Of a DNA stretch of 32,096 bases, positions 9,741-21,561 are shown in pieces. A model generated the notes under the pieces. It was not told the DNA's origin, made no database searches, and saw only the letters and a list, made by a program, of their open reading frames with translations. The translations under genes and the position numbers were made by a program. The first letter of the stretch is position 1; each line of letters starts with the position of its first letter. Source of the DNA: Purshia tridentata (Eukaryota > Streptophyta > Magnoliopsida > Rosales > Rosaceae); contig QANT01006427.1 of the NCBI GenBank assembly GCA_003254885.1, positions 1 to 32,096 of the forward strand. Reading direction: 5' to 3'.

Positions 9741-10149
9741 AAATATAATCAACTGATAAATCTTGGATCTTTGAATTTGGTTTTGTTTATTTTTGGTTAA
9801 TTATTTTAGATTTCATTTAATTAAGGTATTTAAGGTTGGAAAGAAAGAGAAAGATAGATGGTGGGGAGGAGAGTGTGGCAGTGGCTAGGTTTGTTGTTGC
9901 ATAAAGAGAGAGATAGCGATATTTAATTTTGTATTTTATATGTGAGTGAATTGACAATTTTACCCCTGTACATAACAAACATTTGTATTAAATTGACGGA
10001 AAATCCTGAATTGCTATAAAAGTCAAGTATATGTATTAACGATACACTTTTTTAAGTTGATATCCTAAATTGGCTCCACCACCAAAATTGGAGTACTTTT
10101 CATATTATTTTCCCTTATCGAAATTTGTGGGAGCCATCACAAATATCTA
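9741..10149. other. AT-rich spacer, nothing recognised
   Basis: There is no supported gene or RNA. A short purine-rich patch (~9840-9920) contains GAGAGAGATAG. Confidence 0.4.
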
Positions 10150-10890
10150 CGGGCCAAAGTATCTATGAGTGCTACTACCACATGTATTAGAAAACTTATG
10201 CCAAAAAGGAGCCGAATACATGGAAGCTTGGATTGCAATTGGGTGTGGCAAAATTGCCTAATGGCCCAGCAAGCTCATTTTCATGCCCATTATCATGTCT
10301 CAATTGTTATCTTTAAAGCAGTTGTAGGATACGACACATGGATGTGGCACACAAATTTTAGATTTCCAAGCTTGAATAATGACATTACCGTGTGAGATTG
10401 TTTTCACCTTTTCGATGCTAAGATTTCTGGCTATAACCAGCAGGTAAAATATACCGTGAATGGGGTACAATACACACTCTCATACTATCTTGCAGATGAG
10501 ATCTACTCTCAATGGGCCACTTTGATTAATTCATTTCCTAATCCCATTTTACCTTAACACGGGTTGTTTTCAAGGCGACAAGAGGGTTACCAAAAAGATG
10601 TGGAGAGGGTATTTGGTATTCTGAAAACCCAGTAGCAGGTCATTAAACGACCTGCTCCTTATTGAGAGACGAGTGACCTTGGATATATCATGAAGATGTG
10701 TATAATATTGCACTACATAATTGTGGAGAATGAGTGCCCAGAAGATGATTATACAGATAACCCAATAAACCTAGTTGTCAGCACTAGGAGGATAGAACAA
10801 GAATACGAAAGTGTTGAACCTTGTTCGCCTAGCCAACCACCATTACCATTACCTAGAATGAATGCTCGCAGAAATTTGGTCAAGAATTGA
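10150..10890 (+). pseudogene. PIF/Harbinger transposase remnant (DDE_Tnp_4-like)
   Basis: The frame at 10165-10395 contains HGSLDC (first catalytic Asp region), VVGYDTWMWHTNFRFPSLNND (cf. the plant signature with a WxWHxxFG...NDI pattern, second Asp) and ends at ITV. A frameshift follows. Then come YTLSYYLADEIYSQW (~10470-10515) and KDVERVFGIL (~10597-10625, third acidic residue in DVERxFG), with stop codons near 10556, 10633 and 10665. The last frame has IMKMCIILHYIIVENE, the conserved IMTxCIILHNMIVE motif. In intact elements this enzyme cuts and joins DNA at TWA target sites. Here it is broken in several places. No TIRs were found around it. Confidence 0.8.
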
Positions 10891-11870
10891 AATGTGAACG
10901 CATCCCTAAAAGCCAATTTGATTAAGCACATCTAGGTCTGAGAAGGGAACACACCACATGGTTAAGTTGTGAATGATCATCTATTAGATCCATGCATTGT
11001 GATTGTCATTTATGTGTGTTGTTTTATGTTTTTATTTCAGTTTGTCGTTTATCAAGTCAACTATTTTGCTCTGCCTTGTCTTGCTTTTAATGAACGGTGT
11101 GGGTATGTTAGTGACTTGACAAGTAGTAATCATAATTTACTCAAACAAGAATGGGACAATACACTGACTTCACACCATCACCAATGCACGCCACTGTTGC
11201 TTCACATGTGTGGCATTTATATATGTGAAAAATCTGGGTATCCAATGGGCAAGCCTTCATATTTTTTCCTATAAATACCAAGGAGGTAAGCTTGTAGATC
11301 CAGCACATCCATCACCTATTGTTAGAAACGGCTTCTTCCTCGGAGCAAAGCTTTTAAGTTCCTTCTTGATGACCCAATTGCACCATTATGCGACTATTAT
11401 TTGAGGCATAAGTATCCCAAAGCAAACTAGAGCTTGTGCAAGTGTGTGAATGATATGCTAATTCCTATATGTGACTTCTGCATAAGTTTGGAGCTTAATG
11501 TTTTGGTCAATCACCCTAATGGTCGCCACCAATGGTTAAACCACCTTCCTAAGCCCAAAAAGCCAGTTCCATGCTTATGCAACCCTCCCAAACAACCGTG
11601 TGATGAATGTGAGCTAGAACAGTAAATCTCTGATCTGTTTCATTTCGTGGACCTCCCTGATTGGCCCTCATCTCATAAAAACCACCGAAGAATAAGCTAT
11701 AAGAAATTGTCACCAAGAAAATAAGACATATCATCGTGGCTTTGTCATTGGGTGTTGTTGTTGTTGTTTAATTTATGTCATCATTCAAGTAATTATGGTT
11801 TCCCTTATGTGTTTTTTGTGTGTACTATATCATGAAATGAAATAAATTATATTGTGTTTATCCTTTTGTT
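10891..11870 (+). other. Coding-like debris of unknown type downstream of the transposase
   Basis: Several plus frames (10969-11274, 11434-11625 and the piece around 11340-11427) look more protein-like than surrounding DNA, for instance KFLLDDPIAPLCDYYLRHK and a Cys/Pro-rich tail CLCNPPKQPCDECELEQ. I cannot assign a family. They may be further parts of the same transposon or a decayed gene. A (TTG)n microsatellite lies at ~11754-11768. Confidence 0.3.
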
Positions 11871-13303
11871 TTGCATTTCAGACATTACAAAAGACTAGAC
11901 GAGTTGAAAGACAATTTGGTGGGGACAAAATAGGAAAATTATAATTTGAGCAAAATTGGTAACTAATAAAATATATTAACATTGACCTTAAATTAAATAT
12001 CTCGCTACAATAAAACTAATGGTATAATTTTCATGGATATTTTATTTATAAATTATAACATAACTCTCACTTAATCAAGATTATGTATAATTTAATTATG
12101 TATAAAATCATGAGATATAAATATGAGTTTCAACACAATAGTAGATAAAAACCCATAAAAAACTGTATTTAGGGACCCAAAATGAATTTGGGTCTCCAAA
12201 AAACCCATTTACTACAGTAGAAGGCCTTAAGTCTCAACTCTTGATATGGGATGCTGTTATTTCCAGGCCCCTCTGAGCTAGAATTGGGCATCTTTTGCTA
12301 GTTGATCAGGCTCGGGTTGTTAGCCCAAGCCTATCCCCGAGCTGTTTTGATTTCTTTGGTGTTTTGGGCCTGGCCGATTGTAAGTTGTAACCCAACCAAA
12401 CACAGAAAATCATACTGTATTTGGCATTTAGCATGTGAGAAAAAAAAAAGGAACAAACAAGAAATATGGCAAGGTTGAAGTAGAAAGAAGAAAGGCACAA
12501 CCCTGTTACCGTCTGTTAAAAAATCTCCGTCTTTCGTACATTTACACCCATAAAAAATAATAAAACAAACATTACACATGGCATCTGCCTCTTATGATCT
12601 TAATGAAACTTTTATCAAATATCTTGACATTTCAGTCATCATGAAATTGTCATTTCTGTGATTAATCCTCTACAGTGACAAAATAAATACACAAATAACT
12701 TGGGATTTGTATCTCCCTAAATTCTAAAAAAATCTAAAAGGGAAAGGGACACCCACATATATTAACTTTAACAATCAATGTCAAACCTCTAATTATGGTA
12801 TAACTTCTTAATTTTTTATCGCCTTCACATGTTTCCTTGACTCCAATATTTATCCTCCTTTCAACATTCCATGCTTCCCATGAAGGCTTTTTACCATCTG
12901 CCCCATCTCCATCGTTTCATCTCATCCAACAAATGGTAACATTATACGGTCTCAAGAGCAGAAGAGTTTCTACGTTCAAAGAGGAAAAAGAAAGAAATTC
13001 TCACCTATTTTCCAACGCAAATAAGCTAAAGGAAGGGCTTAACCCAAGATTACCCAAATCTCAGACTTGTTAGAAAGAAACATGTAGCATCTGAATCACC
13101 AAATACCTGTGCTGACCCAGATTCTTCTTGCTTCTCAGGTCTGCCAATAATTCAGGTTTCCCTCCTTCAGGGGCTGTTAGCAGAAATCATTTGCTCTGCC
13201 ATAAGTGCATCACGACAAGCAAGCTAAACTGGAAGCGCACTCCAACCCAAAGTTTGTTGCTCCAATGCCTCTTTTCTTAATCCATATTCTTATCCTCTTG
13301 AGA
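11871..13303. other. Intergenic DNA and 3' flank of the SPL14-like gene
   Basis: No coding region is supported. The part nearest 13303 should be the 3' UTR of the minus-strand SPL gene, but I cannot fix its end. A small palindrome, GACCCAAA...TTTGGGTC, lies at ~12175-12195. Confidence 0.4.
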
Positions 13304-16300
13304 CTAAATTGTGCCATAATCCAAATTCTCCCACTTGAAAGGAGCAACTAAGCCAATGTCCGGGGAGCCTCTCAAGAACAGGCAGACACAAACACAGACT
13401 GCAGCTATGGCAAGCATAGAATGAATAAATGGACGCTGAAGCAAGCCTTGAGCACCTACAACCCTCCTACTGTATTTTGTTGCTGCAACTGAGCACTTAG
13501 AACATGATATACTGCTTTGTCTGAATCGAGCACTTGTCTTATGCTCCTGCTCCAAAGCCATCTGAGCTTGCACTATCTCATTTCCAATTGTTACAGTAAC
13601 CTGACCATTTCTCTTGTCAGCAAGTTTACGAGCCACCAGCTTGTCATAAGAGTAATTATTCCTCATCAAAGCATAAGCATAAGGAGACTGCCCATTAGCA
13701 TCCAAAACGGATTTCCAGCAGCTCAATCCAATCTAGAGGGAAAAAGTTAAACAAAAGGGTTAAAAGGAAAACATTGTGATTTGAGGCATGCATATCTGTA
13801 AAGTAACAGTTTTTGTAGCATCTATTAGTAAAGCAGACGATCAAAATATATAAAATAGAAAAGGCATTATGTCCAAACAATTTTATAAATGATCATCACA
13901 AATAAAGACCTAACAGTTATCTTCTATTACCTCCTGTGGGTCATTTGTCAAAGCATCAATCATATCATCCGAACTTGACATACTAGCAGCCAAATGTAGA
14001 GGTGTCATGCCACCAGGTCCAGCAAGATTTGGCGGAAAAATATATCTCTTCCCACTGCTAATTACAGAGTAATTAACAAGCAAGTCAACCATCTTCCTGC
14101 ACTTTCTTTTTACCGCCCGGCTCAACAGCTGGATGTCTGACAGCATCCCCAATGACTCTATTGACAGCCCATCCCCATCCAAATTTCTTTCAACCAGTAT
14201 GTCTAGAAGTGTTTTGACCAATACACAACAGTCTCTCTCAACAGTGAATGAGAGTAAAAATTTGAAACGGCTAAGTGAGTAATCAGGCCCTTGAAGCATG
14301 GTACAGACCCTTTTCCGTTGGAAGAGCCACCCGAGCTCATTCAAGAAGTGAAGAACTTCCTCCCTTGACCTGGGCCGACCATAATCATGATTTTCGTCTA
14401 CAGAAATTACATCGCAAACTTTTGTCTCAGCATCAAACACAGACTCGAGGAGTCTCAATTCACTACAGATTGTAGCATCAGCTATTATCACAGGAAAGCT
14501 GTTGCCCTTGAAGCCATTTTCCACCTGTTCATATTAGTCAAGGTCAGTACAACACAAACTTCTCAAGGATTCTACTTCAGATTTTCTAAGAAATTGAGAA
14601 CAAACCGATATTGTTTCAGAATGCTACCTCTATGAAACAGCGACCTAGAACATCAGGTGATGCATCATGAATTTGGAAACTGCCCAATTTTATCTCATCA
14701 TATATGGTTCCATGATCCGTTGGTCCAGTAGCTTGAGCTTCCTTTGAAGTGTAACCTCCCATATATGTGCAATGAATCCTGCACAATTGGAAACTAACAC
14801 TTCTAGAAACAGAGACATGAAATTGACAGAATAATCTTCACACAAAAAGTAAAGTAAAGCATGCTTACTTGGCTCCAAGATTAGTCAGATTTCTACCCCT
14901 TAATAAAAGAGAGGTTTCTTGCCCACGCACGAGAGCCAAAGGGGAAACAGAGATCAACTCTGGGGAATTATATGTTCTCCAGGCTTTGCATAGACGAATC
15001 TTTCCTGAAAATTGATTCCACATGAACAAAACTCAATTGAAAATTTCAAGGCAATAATATGCCAGAATGCATATATGACTGCATATAACCACTATATCCT
15101 ACTATTCATCTGCAGTATATATCATCCCAAATCACTTGGGCAACAACAGTGAAATGGGAATAGACTAAGGCTCCATATTGGAATTGCTGCAGCTTAGAGG
15201 CTGCTAGAAAAGAAAAAAAAAAGTTACTGAAAAAAACTGTTGAAAAAAAAAAATCAATGGGAATGTATTTTTAGTATTGTATAAAATCTGCTATAAATAA
15301 GCAGATTCACTCGTTCAGAATTCAGTAAATATTACTGCTGAAATGCTGTGAAAGTAATGAATTACCAAAATAAGAGAAGTTAAATTATGGTCTTTAAAAC
15401 AATGAGGATGAAAACCTACCAAGTACAAGAAACTTTTACCCCTCGGTAAAAATCAATCACATACACATTTGGGTGGTTTTTAAAAAATAAAAGTACAAGC
15501 ACCTTGTTGGAAAATAATCCCAAAGGGGCTAAACTAATAGTAACCAAAAACCACCACTACCAATTAGTACTTACCATCTTTGTGAGATGCCAATTGCCTG
15601 CCTGTATGAACTAAAAACCTCCCACTCCTCCAAAAATCAGAATCTGAACTTTGAACCAAAGAACTGACACGCTGAACCAGGTTTTCTTCAAGCTGAAAAA
15701 AATACACATGCCCTGCAAGTGGTCAGCAAAAGAGCTACAACATAAATTGGTCATCTGCATTACGACAATTCACTCACTTGCTCCCAGGCAGAAGAAGACA
15801 TTGACACATAAACTGATAGAACGACACAACCAGGCCTTATGTAGCTCTCCATTTCAGATGGACTGTTGGAAAGCCAATTGTATATCTGGAAGAACAGAGC
15901 AAATAACATTGTACGACACTCCCAAATAAATATATCTTTACAAACTAATCATGAAAATCCAATAACTGGAGTAAGTCAAAATGAACCATAAACTCCTCAC
16001 CTGTGTCCGCAGCGTCCCTGGTAAATGACTGGGATCCTTATCGAATAGTTTAAATAATATTCTTCCAGTGCGTTCCTGCTGAGAAAAAATAGAGTTAGTC
16101 TGATCCCACAAAAAACAATGGTAACCTAAAACTCAACACGTGCATATAGACATCAAGTAAACCAAAGTACAGGTGTAAAGCAATAGGTTGTAATTCAACA
16201 CTACCTGAGGATCAGAATTCAGGCTAGAAGGTGAATGATCTGAACCAGAAGAAGTATAACCGGCTTGATTTGGAAAATTTTGAATGGAGCCAGCATCAGC

Positions 16301-18140
16301 TCCTCTATTTGACCCTCTAAAAAGATCAAAAGGAATGTTGCCACCATGAGTCTTGCTAGAGTCGAGGTTTGCGTTAACCTCTTTGCTTATCGACATTTTC
16401 TCAGACTTGACAGTTTCTGCCATACTCTTCATTGGAAACAGCGTTTGCACAACAGGAGGGGAAGATGAAGGAGACCTCTCCTCAATGGGATTACTGCTGT
16501 CAGAAGAGAAATACTTTCTAGAAGAAGCCAGTTTCGGTGGGCTGTCACCCTCAGGTGAGGAGCTAAATAGCTGTAAAGGTAAATTAACTCGAGTTTCTTG
16601 AACCTGACAGTCTGAATCTTCCATGGGAGACTGGTAACTAGTACTACTTCTCTCTCCCCCAGTTGAATGAAACTCTTGAGGAGGTCTCTTGTGCAAATTA
16701 GGACCAGCTGCCTGGTCAGAACAGGTCAACTTAGTTTTCTCACTGTCGCTGCTCTGGCTGCTCTTTTGAGATAACATTGCAAGAGCCTCAGGAGTAGATG
16801 CTGCCAGAGTAGCTGAAAGAACAGTAAGCAAATCCATGGTTGATGCAGATGTTCTTCCATTCAATTTGTTTTGAAGATCTAAACAAAGCAGTTCTGAAGC
16901 TTTTCTATTTAAGCTTCCAAGGTTATGCAACTTGGTAGCAAGGTCTACTGGTAAAGGTAAATTTATCTTACTAAGAATCTGAAGTAGCTGCTCACTGTCC
17001 AGTATCGATGAGCAGTTGATATTTCTGACGTCATTTTTCCCTATATATTTGAGTGCATAGATTTAGCACAGGAACAATGGAGAAATATAATCAATGAACA
17101 CAACCATTATCTTGTTACCTTGTGCACGAGCTATAGCAGCTAACAAGTTGACGATATCTAAGTTTCCACTGCTTTTGTTATCCCCATCTCCGGGGAGAGT
17201 GAGCCGTGAGGTAACATCCTCTGGTTGGGTTTTCCTTCTTCGCCGGTTATGCCCAGCAAGTCTCCGTCTACAACTTCTCTTCCCCTCATCAAATTCGGAA
17301 AGGGGGTGAAACCTGCAATAACCAACAAAGATTTGGATAAAGCTTTAGAGCAAGCAAAATCACCAAAAAGAAGAAACTAAAGATAAAAAGGAAACAAAAA
17401 AAAAAATATTTCATTAATCTAAACCAATCAAGACAAATAACTGATAAATATAGATCATAAATTGATCTATAGATGGAAGAAGATTTGTGTACGAGCATAA
17501 TCATATCAGGAAGTCAGTTGAGACAAATAAATCATTTGAAAAATTGAGAGCAAAAGGAATAGATAAATAACCTGCTGCACTGCTGGCAGAACCTCTGCAT
17601 CTGCTTGGCAACAAGGGCTTTAGTGGATTTACTGTGAAGCTCACAGACTTTATGTCTGCGATGGTAGTCCTTGGCATTTGACAGATCTTCCTTACAATTA
17701 TCAACTTGGCACATAGGGTAGCTGCTATTCCCTGGAGATCCAGAGCGGACTCTTTTGTTGGGCCTGGACACGGGCTCCTCCACAGAGGTCAACCCACCAC
17801 CCAGATTCAATCGAAGTCTCTCGTCATCTTCTTCCACAGTGTTCTTCACAGCCCCAGAAGCTTCGTCTTTCTTCTTCTGCTCAGTTGTGGATGTACCCAG
17901 ATGCAGAATCTCCGATTCAACTGGCTTGGCGACGAACCTGACACTGTCCCAGTCCCAAACCTTAGGGTTCCAGTTGTCTCCAGGGTTTGTGAAGCGCGGC
18001 TGCGAAAGGGGGTGTTGAAAATTGGGGATCTGGTAAGGTAGATCGCGCTTCCTGGCCATGGCAGGCGCATCGCAGAACCGGCTCGAGAGCGTTTGGTGAA
18101 TGAAAATTGGGTTAGCAACTTGGGCACCAACGTCTTCCAT
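13304..18140 (-). CDS. SPL14: SQUAMOSA promoter-binding-like protein 14 type transcription factor, ten exons
   Basis: Exons (minus): 18140-17572, 17312-17119, 17040-16205, 16078-16001, 15885-15778, 15692-15575, 15004-14869, 14778-14628, 14524-13931, 13732-13304. Splices are GT-AG and all phases agree, giving 1070 aa, close to Arabidopsis SPL14 (~1035). The SBP domain (~142-217) has both zinc sites: C144, C149, C166, H169 and C185, C188, H192, C204, followed by a KR/RRRR nuclear signal. SBP proteins bind GTAC cores in promoters. The N-terminus has the conserved acidic/aromatic VWDWDSVRF patch. The C-terminal half carries ankyrin-like sequence ([10 protein letters not shown], ~901; [11 protein letters not shown], ~940) and a hydrophobic segment (~1030-1048), typical of the large SPL1/12/14/16 clade. 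I see no miR156 site, as expected for this clade. SPL14 rather than SPL1/12 is judged from the MEDVGAQVA...PIFIHQ start. Confidence 0.93.
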
Positions 18141-18720
18141 CCCAGATTCAAAACTAAAAGAAAAGGTCTACGTACAAAAAAGTTGGACAAAGTAAATTAC
18201 TTTTAATTCTTTAACATGATTCAAACTCAAATAGTCTAAATCTACAAGAACAGAGCAGTTCCAGTCATGTAGCAAAGATTGAGTGCTAATATGTTTATTT
18301 ATTTATATTTTTTTTGGGGATTGAGCTGAAGGGAAAAGGATTGAGCTGAATGAAATAAAAAGCAAAACTTACAGCATACAAAATCAGAAAAAAAATTAGT
18401 GAAATGAATTCCTTACCTTCACAGAAATCTACAGTTTATCCACATCTTTATACCCAGATCTTCACTTTCCGTTCCCAGAGACCTTTAATCACTTTCTCTG
18501 ATGATGTCCGATCTATATATTCGAGACTCCAGTGGCAGTTGTGGTTGCAAATCTTACATATTATTGAGTCTCCTGACTTGTGAGCAAAACAACAAGTAAG
18601 GTAGAGCTGCGTCTGCTTCTGCGAGCCCAATAACAAACAAACCAAATCTGAAACCGTTATCAACTGCAAAGAAAACAATTCTGAAGAAACAACATGGAAG
18701 GAAGATCCAACTGATGATGA
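18141..18720 (-). promoter_or_regulatory. Probable SPL14 leader with an intron
   Basis: On the minus strand GAAG|GTAAGG (exon end 18417) is a strong donor and CTTTTAG|TTTTG (exon start 18153) a usable acceptor, 12 bases before the start codon. This suggests a ~263-nt 5'UTR intron. Upstream of it are two short AUG-initiated frames (18695-18660, 11 codons; 18678-18448, 76 codons) that would be upstream ORFs if transcription begins above 18695. No transcript data are available here, so leader and start site are inferred. Confidence 0.4.
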
Positions 18721-18729
18721 TAAGTCTCT

Positions 18730-18812
18730 TTGCTTCTCTTCTCTTCTCTTCTCTTCTCTTTCCTGCTCAAAGCCTCAAACTTTTCTCTGCTTCTCTCTCT
18801 CTCTCTCTCTCC
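18730..18812. repeat. CT/GA microsatellites upstream of SPL14
   Basis: (TTCTC)n at ~18732-18760 and (TC)n at ~18791-18811. On the SPL14 strand they read as GA-rich tracts, common in plant leaders and core promoters (GAGA-type sites). Confidence 0.85.
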
Positions 18813-18925
18813 CAACTTTTTTTTCTTCTTCTTCCTGTCCTTACCTTCCAACAAACTTTTCTTTCGGTGACTGGCAAGAACCGTAAATTGAACCAAGTAT
18901 GGGGTTCTTTTCGGGCCGCCCAAGG

Positions 18926-19512
18926 ACCAACGAAGAATCCAAGACCCTTCCCTTTTGATCTTTACTTCTTAATCTACTATTGTTTTATTCTTGTTTTCAA
19001 TTATTATTAACTGCATTTTTTTTCTAAGAAAATAAAATTTTGGAAAGTCCAAACCAAAGCCGTAAAAACTAAAAAGCAATGAACAGCATTTTCACGCTGA
19101 CTCACGCTGATTGTGTGTAAACTAAACCAAAACCCACTTTCCCTTGGGAGATAATGAGGGTTCGGACAAAATTTGGTCCATAAATTTACTAAAAGGGCCT
19201 TGTGTTGCGCGGACCAACTGGAGGGCCAAGGTTTGCGCACACCAGATCCCAATCCACTTTCCGTTTCTACGTGGTCTGAATGTGATGACAATAACATCCG
19301 TATAACCAACGAAGAATCCAAGACCCTTCCCTTTTGATCCTTACTTCTTAATTCCTATTCCTACTGTACGATTACCAATTTACAATTACTATTGTTTTAT
19401 TCTTGTTTTCAATTATTATTAATTTTATTATTAACTGCATTTGCGCACACCAGATCCCAATCCACTTTCCGTTTCCACGTGGTCTGAATGTGATGACAAT
19501 AACATCCGTATT
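18926..19512. repeat. 379-bp tandem duplication upstream of SPL14, second unit shortened
   Basis: Unit A (18926-19304) and unit B (19305-~19512) both start ACCAACGAAGAATCCAAGAC and end with TGATGACAATAACATCCGTA. Unit B lacks most of the middle of unit A and has a short stretch of its own (near 19353-19380). The shared parts are almost identical. It lies 0.8-1.4 kb upstream of the SPL14 start codon. Confidence 0.85.
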
Positions 19513-20625
19513 TGACAAGCAGCCCGTCGGATTATAACAGATGATGATTAGGATAACCGGATGTTCTTAAGTTTGAGGCTTATCTTCGATGCATCGAAAA
19601 ATAGAGGTCAATGGCCATCCTATCACAATTTGGTCAGTTTAGTGGCATTTCTTCTCTCTTTTATCGTGAGGTCTTGACTTGGGAGGTTAAATCTCTAAGG
19701 TGAATGCTCTTTAGTGTGAATTTAATGAGTTAATTATGTTTTCCATACTCTTACCAAAAGCAACTTGCTTTTAAATAAAGTGATAATCAAATTTAATGTG
19801 ACAAGTAAGAGCATGAAAAACGCGGTTAGCTACCCATAAAAGTACTAAAGTACCACTAATATTATTCACAATAAAAAACAACAAGAAAAACAAGCCTTTG
19901 ACCAAGTTCATAAAGTAAGTAACTCAACCATATTGTACTCGGACTCGGCATATGCATGAGCCAAGGAACCGTACTCGGACTCGGCATATGGTGGGTGGCA
20001 TTGGTGTCTAGATACCATTATCTCAAGATGAGTCAGATGAGAAGAGGCAAAATCCATACCAGATCTCATCAAGCATAGGCAGCATGACGACCTGTGGAGT
20101 AAGTGGGATACCAAGTTGGGGGTACAAGACCAATAGACCAAAACCCGAAGACCAAAAATATTTTGGAAATTACTAAAAACCTGTTTTAGAGAATTCTTTC
20201 AAGACTTTACGGAATTTTAGAATTTTTTTTAGAATTTATTTTATAAAGAGAAAATTATAGGTCTTTTAGGTAGCAAATGATCATGAGAAAGGTGTTAGTT
20301 TTTAGAAGACCAATTGTGTAGATCTCGTATTTTTTGGAGTTCGACAAATTATTTTATGAATTTTCAAAAAGTCTAAATTATTTTAATTTTCTAAAAATAA
20401 ATTTAAACTTTCAAATTTTTTGAAAAAAACTCATAGATAAAACTGATAATTTGACCCCAAAGTAAATTAATACTATTCAAGACGAGTCCATAGAAATTTT
20501 TAATTTTTTTGTTTTTGAGTCTATAGCTATTTTTAACCAAGAATAAAAAATGTAAAAATAAAAGAAAATATATAACACATAGTGCACATCCAGCGTACCA
20601 AGTCAGCGTTTAACTACCCTATTAG
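19513..20625. other. Intergenic, AT-rich
   Basis: No gene is supported. A 20-bp direct repeat, GTACTCGGACTCGGCATATG, occurs at ~19935 and ~19971. A minus frame across it (19908-20141) matches no family I know. Confidence 0.4.
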
Positions 20626-20980
20626 CTAAGATAATAATGGAGTATGAAATTGACACAAATAAAAGTTGAGATAGTGACTTGCAAGTTTTTTAAATTAGGG
20701 CACTAACTTGAAAACTATGTAAAATTGAGTACTGAATTGTATTTAACTCCAAATGCAATTCTCAACCAACTAAGCAAGACTTGGTTTTTTGTTTAATTGT
20801 CTATTTTTAAATATTTATAAATATTGCTAAATATATGGAAATAAAAATCATATTCATATTTTTTTATCCATAATCATATGTTTAAATTCCTAAACAATGA
20901 AACAAAAACTTATTAAATTGAAATCCTCACATTTAAAATTTTTTATCAAAACAAAGAATTTCATATTTTAATATTTCAAA
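20626..20980. repeat. Direct repeat, copy 1 (partner 22459-22828)
   Basis: About 355 bp starting CTAAGATAATAATGG and ending ATATTTCAAA recurs 1.83 kb to the right with very high identity, apart from a 12-bp internal duplication (ACTCCAAATGCA) in copy 2. The ends are not TG...CA, so it is not a standard LTR. No coding capacity. Confidence 0.9.
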
Positions 20981-21561
20981 AGGTTAATTGACTTTAAATA
21001 TCAAATTTCAATAATTTTTTAGTTTAGGTATCAAAATTTAATAGCATTTTAGATTAGGTACTAGTTGAAAAGTCAAACATAATAATATAGTAAAAGGCAC
21101 TATAATTGACAAATATTACATCACATACCACTAAAATAATATATATATATATATATTACATCCATACTATTACATTAATTTATACTATATTGTATTAAAA
21201 CTAAAAAAAATAATCCAATCACATCTTAACTGTGACTGTCTACAATTTAGTTGTGATTGTCTTGGTAAATTGAAAAAGACAACTCCCACCACTATACTAA
21301 GTACTATTTTGAATAAAAGTATTGATTAGACCTCTATTCATACTATATTGTAATACAATTTCTCTTAAAAAAAATTTCAATTTAGTCACAACCTAATTAT
21401 GACTATATCACATTTTAGCTGTGACTGTCATTTAGTCACAACTGAATTTGAAGTTGAGTGTCGTACAGTCACAACTAAAACTAAAGTTGAGACTATATTA
21501 ACTAATTTATAAGACAATAAAAAAGTATCAAGGACAATTTTATCAAAACTTTTTTATCTAA
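20981..21561. other. AT-rich segment with inverted AGTCACAACT motifs
   Basis: Between the direct repeats, TTTAGTTGTGATTGTC (~21246) and CAGTCACAACTAAA (~21466) are in opposite orientation with related pieces between them. This suggests a decayed TIR element, but boundaries cannot be drawn. A (TA)n run lies at ~21139-21157. Confidence 0.3.

Noticed and set aside
13304..18140. miR156 target site in the SPL gene
   Set aside because: I did not see a match to the usual target in the exons, and the large SPL clade normally lacks it.
18714..19010. 98-codon plus-strand frame rich in Ser/Leu/Phe
   Set aside because: It is made by the CT microsatellites upstream of SPL14 and has no protein-like character.
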